Source of the DNA: Sarcocystis neurona
Taxonomy: Eukaryota > Apicomplexa > Conoidasida > Eucoccidiorida > Sarcocystidae
DNA length: 64,000 nt
Assembly: GCA_000727475.1 (NCBI GenBank)
Contig: KL647314.1
Span: 1,332,812-1,396,811 of the forward strand
Reading direction: 5' to 3'
Positions 13,754-21,937 of this stretch are shown here, piece after piece. The position numbers and the translations under genes were made by a program. Below the pieces are notes generated by a model, which saw only the letters and a program-made list of their open reading frames with translations, searched no databases and had not been told where the DNA came from. The stretch's first letter is position 1; every line of letters starts with the position of its first letter.

Positions 13754-14389
13754 GACGTATACATTCCAGCACGTGAGCATGGATATATATATATATAGTA
13801 AAATGTGTGTATGCCTATATTTNNNNNNNNNNNNNNNNNNNNNNNNNNNNNNNNNNNNNNNNNNNNNNNNNNNNNNNNNNNNNNNNNNNNNNNNNNNNNN
13901 NNNNNNNNNNNNNNNNNNNNNNNNNNNNNNNNNNNNNNNNNNNNNNNNNNNNNNNNNNNNNNNNNNNNNNNNNNNNNNNNNNNNNNNNNNNNNNNNNNNN
14001 NNNNNNNNNNNNNNNNNNNNNNNNNNNNNNNNNNNNNNNNNNNNNNNNNNNNNNNNNNNNNNNNNNNNNNNNNNNNNNNNNNNNNNNNNNNNNNNNNNNN
14101 NNNNNNNNNNNNNNNNNNNNNNNNNNNNNNNNNNNNNNNNNNNNNNNNNNNNNNNNNNNNNNNNNNNNNNNNNNNNNNNNNNNNNNNNNNNNNNNNNNNN
14201 NNNNNNNNNNNNNNNNNNNNNNNNNNNNNNNNNNNNNNNNNNNNNNNNNNNNNNNNNNNNNNNNNNNNNNNNNNNNNNNNNNNNNNNNNNNNNNNNNNNN
14301 NNNNNNNNNNNNNNNNNNNNNNNNNNNNNNNNNNNNNNNNNNNNNNNNNNNNNNNNNNNNNNNNNNNNNNNNNNNNNNNNNNNNNNNNN

Positions 14390-14426
<37 letters not shown>

Positions 14427-17400
14427 GACGTATACATTCCAGCACGTGAGCATGGATATATATATATATGTAAAATGTGTGTATGCCTATATTTTATGTG
14501 TATGTATACGTACCCATACTATATATATATATATGTGTATATATATACATATATATATATGCATATACTTACTTGCTCGTATCTATGCTCGTATACCTAC
14601 GTGCCAGTGTATGGACATTCAGTGCATATACGCGTGTATACGTATACTTTCGAGCACGTAAATATACGCATATATAACGTCTGTATGCCTGTGTTTTATA
14701 TGTGTATACGTACGCATATTATATGCCGTATATATTTACATATATGTATTGTGTCTGTATGGGAGACTGTACGTTTGTAGCGCATGCGTCTCCTATTTCC
14801 TGGGTGCCCTGCATGCATCGTGACTTCACGCTGTTGGCAGGACGCGCTTTTTGGCATCACGTGTTGACTGCTTGCGTATTCGATTCCTCACCAGGAGGAA
14901 TACCTGGACGGCTGTACACCGACATTCCTGTACAGGCGCTGCTGAACAGACTTGTTGACTCGTGCGGACATGGGCCTTGCTCGGCACGAATCCTCGTGTG
15001 GTGCTGGCGAACCGAGTGCTGTTGCTGCTGGTGCTGCACCTGCTGCTGTTCCGGTGGTGGTGCTGCCTGTGCTGCTGCTTCTCTGAACCTCTTTTTCTCC
15101 TCCTCCTCCTCCTCCTTCTCCTCCTTGTCTCGAGCAGCCTCAAGCTGCCTTTGCGACGTGTCGTGTTGCTGTCTGTGACGCTGCTGCTGGTGCCCCTGCG
15201 CCGGCTGCGTGTCTGCATGCGCACCGGCGGCTGCGTCTGCGGGTGGGTCTCTCTGCGTGCTGCTGTTGCCGCCGCTGCTCTTGTACACGTGGGTGTCGTG
15301 CTGCTGCTGTTGCCGGTAGTGCTAATGGCGCCGCACCGGCGCGTCCTTGGTGACAGGGCGCTGCTGCGCGCTTCGGGCTGAATGCTGCCCCGCGCATTAC
15401 CGCTGCTGCTGCTGCTTGTGCTGCTGTGCATGCATGCGGTGCAGCTCCCGAGTCGCTGTTTACTACTGGGGCAGACCGCGCGCCGAGCGACTGGGCAGAG
15501 CTCCGCAAGTACTCGCTGACAGCCGTTGTTAATGTGCCGGAGTGGCTGCTGCCGTCGATGACAAAGCAGGAATTCATTCATGAGAGCAACGCGCCCTTCC
15601 TCAAATTCAAGCTCAGATGTAAGCTCCTCTCTTCATACAGATACACGTCGCTACCTCCACCCAGATACATGCATACATATACATGTCGATGAGTACGCAT
15701 TTATAGCGCGCTCTCCAGGCCATTTTCATAGATATGTATGGCTATGTATGTGCATCACAGGGTGTGTATATATGTGTGTATAGATGCGTACGTGTGTGTG
15801 TGTGTGTGTTACTATTATATCTTCATAGATGTATACAAAATGTGTCTGTATTTATGACGCTCGCTCGACCATTCATATGTATAAATGTATCGACATCACT
15901 TTGTGTGTGCATGTGTGTTTGTGTCCCTGTGTGTTTGTGTCATTTATACGTACGTGTGTGTGTAAGTGTGTTTGTATGTGTATGTGTGTATGTACACTCG
16001 CACGTAGATATGCATATACATGTATATATATATGTGCGTACGTGTGTGTAGAAATGTATGTATACGGATGTTTGTCGACTTCTGTAGGAGATTTTGTAGG
16101 TGGCGCTGCTCGCTGCTGTCACCGGACCAGTGAGAGATATACACGAATTCTTCTTTGTTGCCGATATGTACACATACACTTCTTGCATGCATATATATAT
16201 GTATATATATGTCTGTTGTCGAGACGTACCCACCTGTGTGTCTTTGTAGCGGAGCTGCCACTTTGAACACAGGAAGGCGGTTTCTCTGCGGACGTGTGTA
16301 TTTGTAGACATGCGCACGCAAGTACTTGCGTCTTTGCTTTATACGGGCGTAGTACCTGCATGTGTGTCTGTTAGCTGCTGTTACTACACACGTGTGTGTG
16401 CGTGCATGCTAGCTGGCGGCACCTGGTACGGGCAGCTCATCCGACGCATGCAGTTCCGTGGCGTGAGCAGGTGCTGCACGCAGCAGCTATTTTTCTCTGT
16501 GAACATGCAGACGCGCTTTTCCGCTTCTCGAGGCCCTGCCTCGTCTGTACGCGTCTGTGAGTCTCGTTTGTTTCTTTGAAGCTTCTACACCTTGTGGACA
16601 TCTTTGGATGCGGCTTTTGCATGCGGTGGATCATCGTGGCGGGTCTGTAGTGTAGCCCCTCTCTTGTCTTGGCATGGCTTCTTCCCCCCTCTCGCGGTTC
16701 TTTGCTGGGGCCTTGCGGTGCCCCGGGTCGGCGGGTCCTGCGCTGCTCCGGTGCATGCCCTGGGGTGGCCTTGCATGCAGTCACCTTTCACAAAAAGCGC
16801 ACGAAACTGGCAACACGTGCCAGTGCTGGGAAAGGCGGTGGTGAATCTGCGGAGGTTTACCTCTACACAGGGTCGACGGAAGATTTCTCGGGTGTACGTA
16901 CAGGAGTTGCAGATTGGCAGCAGCTGCGTGCGGTGCTCTCTCTGGTGCTGCGCGCAGTGACGAAACTGATCGGCGAATATTTGCGCCGCTGCAGAAATCC
17001 GCAGGCCCTGGCCGAGTGGCTAACGGCCAGGTACGTACGAAGCAACGCGTGCACGCACCAGCAGCAACGCACCAGCAGCAACGCACCAACAGCAACGCAC
17101 CAGCAGCAACGCACCAGCAGCAACGCACCAGCAGCAACGCACCAGCAGCACTTTCTCTGTTTCTGTTTCTCTATGTGTGTGTGTGTAGCTGTAGACCGGT
17201 GAAGGACATGTAAACAGGTGCTCGCTAGTCTGTGGAGATTTGTGCACATGCATGCGCGTAATACGTGTGCACGTGGGTGTGTACAGAGTTACAGAGGAGG
17301 CTGAGAGGGAGACTGAGAGAGACTGCGAAGGAAGAGACGCTTGCTGGCATGCAGAGGCGTGCAGAATCTCACAGCAGGGGGGGAGACGTAGCTGCAGTAA

Positions 17401-20400
17401 AGAGGCGTCCGTGCGACGACCTCAACACGTGTAGGAAAGGGTGGCCCCGGGCACGAACGCATGCACTGAGGGACGGGCAGGCTCACTGTCCTCTGTGCGT
17501 GTGTGGGTGTGTGTGTGCGCATGTTTGCATGTGCTCATATATATATATATATACTGCGACATGTACTGCCGTCTGTGGGTGTGTGGGTGTGGAAGTTGCG
17601 CTGCATGCGCATCAGCGCCCCTCTTGTAGAGTCGGACTGCGGTGCACCAAACATGCATTTCAGCGCACGCAGGAAAGAGATTTCGCATGCAGTGGGACGT
17701 CCACACGCTCAGCGATGTGGGCACGTTGTAGACGCAGATACGCAGAAAATCAAACTCGCGTTTACGTGCGTTTCAATATACATGTGCGGGTGCGTGTCTG
17801 CACTTGCTGGGAGGGAGTGCCGTCCTTCGCTCGGGAGATAGCGGGGACGCACGCGGGAGACGGGGGAGAGCCCGGCAGTGCGATTTTGGCTGCAGCAGAC
17901 AGAGAAGCAGCAGCAGGCAGGAGAAATGCTGAAGGAGAGGAACACGGCACCGCGGCGGGTAGATGGCTTTTTCACGTGTGCTGCTGCGCCCAGCCCCCTG
18001 CAAGCTGCCGTCTGCGGCGTCTGTGCATGCGTGAGGTTACGTTGTACACAACATTCACGTGTACAGAGATCCATCTCTCTTAATATATGTATAGACATAT
18101 ATGTATATATACATATGTATGGATACATGCATATGTATACATACATTCATATGTATAGATACATATGTGTATACACGTGCAAGTATACATATATATATAT
18201 ATATATATATATGGATGAATGTAAGTGTGTGCAGGTAGGTGCCACCCCCTCCGTGTGTGTGTGTATTGCTGAAGTGCATGCCCGTTGCTTTGTATATCTC
18301 CATACATGATACGTGTGTGCATAGCTTTTTGTAGCCCTGCGGATGATGTAGGGTAGATATCCGGGACGGCGGGGATGACATCCGCGCGTCGCTGCGTCAG
18401 TCTCTCTGTGGGGGGTGCCTTCCATTCGAACGTGGGTGTGGGCGAGTCTTGTTATATAAATAGAAGATGGCCGGAGCTCTGCGCGACGAGGAGAATGCAC
18501 TGCAGCTGCGTGCGGCTTCACTGTTGCTGCTGCTTCTGCATGCGAATTTTGCTGCTGCTGCTGCTGCATGCGTATTTGCTGCTGCTGCTGCTGCTGCGTC
18601 TTCTTTAGAGCGAGGAAGCTGGGCGAGTACCAGCAGCTGCGCAGAGAAAGAAGAATGAGGAAAGGTCGCATGGGAGGCGAGGACGTGACGGACGAGGAGC
18701 AGCCCCGTCGCAGTCCGACGCCGCCGACAGCAAACGTCGGTGCGGGGTGAGTGCATGCATGTCACCGCACTTCTCTGTGGAAGAAGAACTGCAGCCCTGC
18801 GGTTCGCCTCTGTGTGTGTGTGTGTGTGCGCACCCCTCGTCCTTGGATTGTGGTGCATGCGGTTCCGGGAAGCAGCAGACAGGCAGACGCGGGGACCGTG
18901 TAGACGTGCGTGTGTCTCTCTGCCCTCGCATGCGTTGTACACCCGCGTTGTCGCTCTCCTCCTCTCTGCCGTGTCTCTGCAGGCGTATGTATGTGTGCTC
19001 CTATACGTAGCACGCGCATCTATACTTAAGGTGTATATATGTGTGTATATACTTATGTATATGTTGTTGGGTGTGGGTATGTGTAGCTCTGTCCACCTTT
19101 GTGTGTATTTGCATGTGTCTGTGCGTAGTGTTTGTAGGTAGGTGGGTAGACACGCGTGTATGTGTATCTCTGTGTGTGTGCATCTCCACACGGATACATA
19201 GGAGGTGTATGTAGTATGGTGAGGAGTATATGCACACAGTGCCGCCATCAGCACGCGAGTCCAGCATATTACGAAGTGTCGGTCCATCACATCTGTGGGC
19301 ACGAAAGGGGAAGCTGGTTTTACTGACGTGCGGAATGCTGCATGCAAGAGGAAATCGCTTGCGGGGTGGTAGCTTCGCCTCCCGACGTTTTTCTGCTGTG
19401 GAGCAGAGAAAGCTCCTAGGCAAACCTGCACTTCAACGCCCACACACGTCTATACATGTGTATGTATATTTATATGCGCATGCATGTATACATACATATA
19501 TACGTATGTGCGAATATGTATATATAGAGATGTGCGTGCATGCCTGTGCGTGTGTATCTCGAAAGGAAACTCGTGTGTAATTTTGAAGATGTATATGCTT
19601 ATCCGTGTTCGTACGCGTGTATATGTAACTGTAAGGACACCTGGGTGTATACGTGAAGGAGGAGTATATCAACGTAGCACCATCCATTTCCTACAGCCGC
19701 ATGTATTTACACATATATGTATATGTGATGAGAGAGTCTTGCCTGTGTATATAGACAGAGAGAAACAGAAACCAGAGAAAAGCAGTTGTATTTCCGTGGG
19801 CGCACGTCGTAGCGCTTGCAGTGCGTATGTATGTGGCTGAAGATACAGAGAGCAGTCAGCATAGAGAGACCTGCAGAAACGGACTTGTGTCCGAGTGTAC
19901 ATACCCCGGGATATGTACTTATAGTACCCCTCTCTGTTGTATACTACCTCTCGCTTTCTGCAGACACGTAGCAGTGAAATAGTCTTGTCCGAGTGTACAT
20001 TTACATCAGCGTATATACTTGTGTACCTCTCTTGCGTGTCTCCCAGCGGCACTCATATGTGTGGTTGTGTGGCCAGGAAACACCTATGTATACGTGTGTA
20101 CGTACGCGTGCATGCTTCCGGACGATAATACGGGTGTAGCATTGCTGATCTGCTCACCTGCCGCGCGACATTTCATTCGTGTAGGGCACCGATTTGGACG
20201 GGGCAGCGTGGGAGCAGCAGCGACGCAAGCCACGTGCAACAGCAGCAGCAAGGGGGCGGAGGGGCCGGAGGGAAGCAGCCGCGCAGCAGCAGCAGCAGCG
20301 CGCGCGTCCAAGCTGCTGCGGCGGCAGCGGCCGCAGCGGAGTCAGCGGCTGCGGCTGCTGCAGGCCAGGGAGGAGGAGCGGCAGCAGGAGGAGGAGGAAG

Positions 20401-20612
20401 AGGCGGAGAGAAAGCAGGAGGCGGCGCTTACGGCAGCAGCAGCAGCAGAGCGGGAGCAGCAGATCGAGTCGACGACGCTGAAGCAGCGAACGGCGTAGAC
20501 TGCAGAGGAGCAGCAGGAGGAGGAGCTGCTGCTCCAGCAGCTGCCCCTGGATCAGGAACAAAGGGAGAAGAACGCGACGATTCTGCGGCAGCTGCTGTCT
20601 CAGTCGCCGTAA
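1..20612 (+). CDS. MORC: MORC-family GHKL ATPase with N-terminal kelch repeats (gene level, multi-exon, 5' end outside window)
   Basis: Spliced exons give, in order: kelch-type beta-propeller blades (2-33, 948-1863, 2800-2982, 3100-3444, start of 4780-5431); a GHKL ATPase with N-box AQLVENS, G1 motif DDGMG, G2 motif YGCGFK and a GT-containing strand (4780-9990); an S5 transducer part broken by long Gln/Ala/Ser insertions (9874-12253, 13248-13599), including YFRQRLIRRLD, and the MORC hallmark TKQEF (usual form NKQDF) at 15445-15618; then helical or coiled-coil exons. Splice phases agree across most junctions. MORC proteins are chromatin-compacting ATPases. In Toxoplasma, MORC acts with HDAC3 and AP2 factors to silence sexual-stage genes, so a nuclear repressor role is inferred here. 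The protein starts upstream of base 1 and its C-terminus is not settled. The catalytic Glu is replaced by Gln. No CW zinc finger was found. Confidence 0.9.
34..947 (+). other. MORC intron
   Basis: Donor GTAGGT, acceptor CGCCAG. It holds simple repeats, including (AC)n at 531-556 and short AT tracts near 490-500. No gene was seen in either strand. Confidence 0.6.
948..1863 (+). CDS. MORC: MORC exon, two kelch blades with a low-complexity insertion
   Basis: After one base completing the Gly codon, the reading runs RPQQYQAANDFWTLHLASDV and then VWSRV...APRFGCSAVW...FLSLFGGE, a full kelch unit ending near 1110. A Ser/Ala/Gly/Gln-rich insertion follows (about 1115-1620), then LLDDLWHFRIIDVVG (about 1630-1675) and GPRSHYAAVFITQRYQEP. 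The donor GTATGC at 1864 is in phase 0 and the next exon continues the same kelch strand. The start follows from the phase of the 1-33 fragment. An upstream in-frame extension exists but is not needed. Confidence 0.8.
1864..2799 (+). other. MORC intron
   Basis: Contains AT microsatellites near 2242-2270 and a (CA)n tract near 2344-2362. The acceptor GCGCAG ends at 2799. Open frames here are low-complexity Tyr/Ile/Cys/Val readings of the repeats. Confidence 0.6.
2800..2982 (+). CDS. MORC: MORC exon, kelch strand MFMWGGS
   Basis: The exon starts MFMWGGSCP in phase 0 directly after YQEP, restoring a kelch strand of the form YQEP-MFMWGGS. A strong GTGAGT donor at 2983 is also in phase 0. The rest of the exon is Cys/Leu-rich from CTG triplets, which is unusual for coding sequence in this gene, so the 3' limit is uncertain. 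Confidence 0.5.
3100..3444 (+). CDS. MORC: MORC exon, kelch blades
   Basis: Phase 0 acceptor GGACAG and phase 0 donor GTGAGT at 3445. It encodes VERLMVITSGLTYEPV, a short Gly/Ser insertion, TDQIIVYFFTKRQWYVLRP (kelch 'D-x-W' half) and RCPRPPVPCLLIHGGFRGDS (next kelch Gly-Gly strand). It continues into VLGDAWVLSL of the next exon, again the kelch pattern. Confidence 0.8.
3445..4779 (+). other. MORC intron
   Basis: A purine-rich stretch runs from about 3470 to 4140, followed by mixed sequence and a CTG-rich end (about 4675-4760) before the acceptor GTCTCAG. ORFs on both strands show no family resemblance. Confidence 0.55.
4780..5431 (+). CDS. MORC: MORC exon, last kelch strand and GHKL N-box/G1 motif
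   Basis: The exon opens VLGDAWVLSLTGEDP, completing a kelch blade, then has a Gly/Ala-rich linker. HYIRETHSPGLLWALCSQQ leads into VFGAVAQLVENSLSP, the GHKL N-box, and LAIQDDGMGVDYPAMNKLL, the G1 motif. The Mg-coordinating Asn is present at 5260-5262. The position of the general-base Glu is CAG, Gln, at 5248-5250. The donor GTACGT at 5432 is phase 1. Confidence 0.92.
5432..6569 (+). other. MORC intron
   Basis: Sense-strand CAG-rich from about 5468 to 5890, then AT/TG simple repeats. The acceptor CTTCAG ends at 6569. Long open frames over the CAG part are repeat readings. Confidence 0.6.
6570..6721 (+). CDS. MORC: MORC exon, GHKL G2 motif
   Basis: Encodes SYEYGCGFKIAYARLS, the GxGFK nucleotide-binding loop. 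It continues SCVVMSRTHGTIGVGMLSME and ends MGHCDAREIVAP, matching the MORC order (signal of 'V-G-L-L-S' after the G2 helix). It enters in phase 1 and leaves in phase 0 at a GTGAGT donor. Confidence 0.92.
6722..8152 (+). other. MORC intron
   Basis: Mixed sequence with AT tracts near 7590-7800. A sense-strand CTG array (about 7980-8150) leads directly into the acceptor CTGCAG. Confidence 0.6.
8153..8244 (+). CDS. MORC: MORC exon, GHKL linker
   Basis: 92 bases encode MCMWRLPNKELINRDPNN and then ASDHRHHQRLLMT in phase 0, leaving two bases. The last codon is completed by the first G of the exon at 9874 to give Thr. The segment sits where MORC proteins have a Trp followed by a polar linker before YSPF. 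Confidence 0.88.
8504..8623 (+). repeat. 120-base perfect direct repeat, copy 1
   Basis: Identical base for base to 9663-9782, starting ACACCGCGCTTCCTGGC and ending GTGAAGCTCTTAC. The copies lie 1159 bases apart within one MORC intron. Copy 1 is preceded by a near-palindrome containing two CCCACGTGGG elements (about 8473-8502). Confidence 0.97.
9296..9524 (+). repeat. Degenerate ~180-base repeat related to the start of the next MORC exon
   Basis: Units carry a palindrome of the form TGCGGTGTATGTACACCGCG (9296-9312, 9474-9493, and again at 9647-9670) followed 42-43 bases later by GAGCAG (9339 and 9517). The real exon start at 9866-9916 shows the same spacing. A weaker palindrome copy is at 8772-8788 and a GGCGGAGCAGAT copy at 9183-9194. 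Confidence 0.75.
9663..9782 (+). repeat. 120-base perfect direct repeat, copy 2
   Basis: Second copy of 8504-8623. It begins within one of the GTGTATGTACACC palindromes and ends about 90 bases before the acceptor of the large MORC exon. Confidence 0.97.
9874..12253 (+). CDS. MORC: MORC exon, GHKL end and transducer with two large low-complexity insertions
   Basis: The acceptor TAG at 9871-9873 is followed by a G completing Thr, then YTPFTTPNLLAEQINLLG and TAPGTRIVFWDLRDDLDYLV, the MORC 'YSPF ... GT-x-I-x-I' block. About 390 residues of Gln/Ser/Ala/Gly/Glu repeats follow. A conserved island then appears, PPYFPLWTCARHAPDYCLAT and YLFWYHLHSPALLHVQGVPL (about 11160-11285), equivalent to the MORC 'SLRAYLSILYL ... 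I-x-G' strand. A further 290 or so low-complexity residues precede GRSLYFFLRERLYCQ. The donor GTATAT at 12254 is phase 0. Confidence 0.9.
12254..13247 (+). other. MORC intron
   Basis: Mixed sequence with repeated GCATGC motifs and short AT tracts. The acceptor GCACAG ends at 13247. No other gene was seen. Confidence 0.6.
13248..13599 (+). CDS. MORC: MORC exon, S5 transducer
   Basis: Encodes AELPYLFTPADHGTGCFALL and GFLNDPRG, a Gln/Ala/Glu-rich insertion, and then CEAGVLLYFRQRLIRRLDAV, which matches the MORC 'G-x-x-x-Y-x-x-N-R-L-I' strand. It is entered in phase 0 and ends in phase 1 before a GTACCA donor at 13600. Confidence 0.88.
13600..14894 (+). other. MORC intron containing an assembly gap
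   Basis: Mostly (AT)n and TACGTA-type repeats around a run of N (13823-14389). The sequence on the two sides of the gap is nearly the same. The acceptor CACCAG ends at 14894. Confidence 0.6.
13823..14389. other. Assembly gap of 567 N
   Basis: Run of N. The bases before it (13714-13822) recur after it (about 14390-14494), including the string GTGGACGTATACATTCCAGC, so the contig ends probably overlap. Confidence 0.95.
14895..15000 (+). CDS. MORC: MORC short exon, 3' limit unresolved
   Basis: Two bases complete the Gly codon left by the previous exon, then the reading is GIPGRLYTDIPVQALLNRL and onward. The phase fits the 13599 donor. No donor of the phase needed by the next exon was found by eye, so the end is approximate and the exon may be shorter. 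Confidence 0.4.
15001..15444 (+). other. MORC intron, CTG-rich
   Basis: Sense-strand CTG/TGC arrays and a CTC/CTT run (about 15089-15135) lead to the acceptor GTGCAG at 15444. Open frames here are Leu/Cys repeat readings. Confidence 0.5.
15445..15618 (+). CDS. MORC: MORC exon with the TKQEF hallmark
   Basis: Encodes PESLFTTGADRAPSDWAEL, then YSLTAVVNVPEWLLPSMTKQ and EFIHESNAPFLKFKLR. This matches the MORC 'G-V-V-x-V-P ... P-T-x-N-K-Q-D-F' region near the end of the S5 domain. The donor GTAAGC at 15619 is phase 1 and is completed by the next exon. Confidence 0.85.
15619..16412 (+). other. MORC intron
   Basis: Filled with TG, TA and TGTATG microsatellites (for example (GT)n near 15795-15810). 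No other feature was seen. Confidence 0.6.
16413..16462 (+). CDS. MORC: MORC 50-base exon
   Basis: Encodes (S)GGTWYGQLIRRMQFRG, entering in phase 1 and leaving in phase 0 at GTGAGC. It continues the helix after TKQEF in the way that MORC proteins have 'Y-R-x-L-x-x-x-M'. Confidence 0.75.
16855..17030 (+). CDS. MORC: MORC exon, helical segment
   Basis: Encodes VYLYTGSTEDFSGVRTGVAD, WQQLRAVLSLVLRAVTKLIG and EYLRRCRNPQALAEWLTA, ending in phase 2 before GTACGT at 17031. An alternative acceptor at 16920 would shorten it by 66 bases in the same phase. A homologous frame in the flanking exons supports this reading. Confidence 0.6.
17031..18608 (+). other. MORC intron with CAG repeat at 5' end and CTG repeat at 3' end
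   Basis: The 14-base CAG-containing repeat (17055-17151) lies just after the donor. Sense CTG arrays (about 18520-18600) lie just before the acceptor TTCTTTAG. AT/TG repeats fill the middle (about 17535-17550, 18080-18215). Confidence 0.6.
17055..17151 (+). repeat. 14-base tandem repeat, about 7 copies
   Basis: The unit is GCACCAGCAGCAAC, nearly perfect, with one copy changed to CCAACAG. It sits 24 bases downstream of a MORC splice donor. Confidence 0.95.
18609..18746 (+). CDS. MORC: MORC exon, basic coiled-coil segment
   Basis: One base completes Arg, then ARKLGEYQQLRRERRMRKGR and MGGEDVTDEEQPRRSPTP follow. The phase matches the 17030 donor. It is strongly charged and probably helical then disordered. 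It ends in phase 2 before GTGAGT at 18747. Confidence 0.65.
18747..20184 (+). other. MORC intron, possibly with an unrecognised exon
   Basis: Mostly TG/AT repeats. A less repetitive stretch at about 19225-19440 is open in one frame but shows no family motif. The phase of the next exon leaves room for an extra exon here. Confidence 0.45.
20185..20612 (+). CDS. MORC: MORC candidate exon, coiled coil interrupted by an in-frame TAG
   Basis: After the acceptor GTGTAG, CAG/GCA repeats are open in all three frames. One frame becomes a clear coiled coil, LLQAREEERQQEEEEEAERK and EREQQIESTTLKQRTA, hits TAG at 20496-20498, and goes on in the same frame as TAEEQQEEELLLQQLPL and DQEQREKNATILRQLLSQSP until TAA at 20610-20612. 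GTAAGT at 20609 could instead be a donor. Near the start, a different frame reads GTDLDGAAWEQQRRK, so a frame change inside the CAG repeat is possible. Confidence 0.5.
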
Positions 20613-21937
20613 GTGCTGCGCGAGAGACATCTCGTCACGTCTGCTGCGCCCATCGGCAGCAGCAGGACGCGAGTCTTTTTGGCCTGTGCACCTGTCACCC
20701 TGCGCGCCGTCGTAGTCGAAGCAAACGGAGGGAGATGACGGAAGGGAATGCAGGGCAGTGTAAATAGAGAGAATTCCACGTCTGCGTGCATCCCCACGTG
20801 AAGATCCTGCTTCGCTCTAACGATCGGTCTATCTGCAGAAGCACTCACTTTAACAGTAATTTTCACAAATATGTACATATATGCGGAGAGATTTACGTTC
20901 ATGTGTATGTGTGTGTATAGGCGTGTGTCCTGCTCGACAGAGATATAACAGAAGGCTAACTCTGTACCCCTCTTTACGAAGGGAAATATTTCCACTTGTA
21001 GAAGTGTGGACGTGGCGTCCAGGAACAGGGCTTTGCTGATCAGCTCCCAGCACTGCACTCCTCGGTCCGCTGTCAGTGACAAGAAGTCTTTTTCGTCTCC
21101 TTCACGAGCCCGCAGCGACAGCACGTATGGCTGTGCATACACGTATATATACTACACATACCTGTATTTGACGTGCCTTCATATACATATATATGATGTG
21201 ACCACAGTACGTATGACCGTGCGTATATGTGCATATTCACATATCTGTATTCGTTTGACGTGCGAGGACAAGTCACGGAGGAGAAACAGAGTCTATCTGG
21301 TCATTTTCCTTCCATGCACATGATATAGGTATGTCCGTGTTGCTCTGCTTATGCACCTGTGTGCGCGTATGTATGTGTGCAATATATATATATATATGTA
21401 TAGGTAAAACCTTTGTACATGGATGCATTTCGCAGAGGTGTATATATATATGTTGCTCTGGTAATGAACGTTTGGAGGACGGTGCGGAATACTCAGTGAA
21501 CTGGCAAGTTCACGTACACTCATGTGGTTCCCGTCTCTTTCTGCATCTGCACACATACGTAGACATGCGTGTATATATATGTATATGTCCCTGTGTATAG
21601 ATACGCGCGTGCACGTAACTACCTATACGTTGTCTATATGTACAGAGAGAAAGCAGCAGTCAGGTACACTCGTGTATATGTATGGTACAAGCACGAAGTA
21701 GCACAAGTACGACGTTATATATATACATGTGTGTGTAGTTAATTCCATACATACGCAGTCACGTAAATAGGGGAGACACATTGCTTGCATCACTAGTATT
21801 CGTCCATCTGTATGTGTATATACATATGTATATATATGTGAAGAGGAGAGCCACACATTTGTCTCTGTCTCTCTCTATATACATATGTACATAACTCAAA
21901 ATGCTGCTGTTGATGTTCGCGTAGGGCACTACTATAG
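20613..21937 (+). other. Intron or intergenic, simple-repeat DNA
   Basis: AT/TG/TACGTA repeats dominate. A low-repeat stretch lies at about 20990-21130. No convincing coding sequence was seen. Confidence 0.5.
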
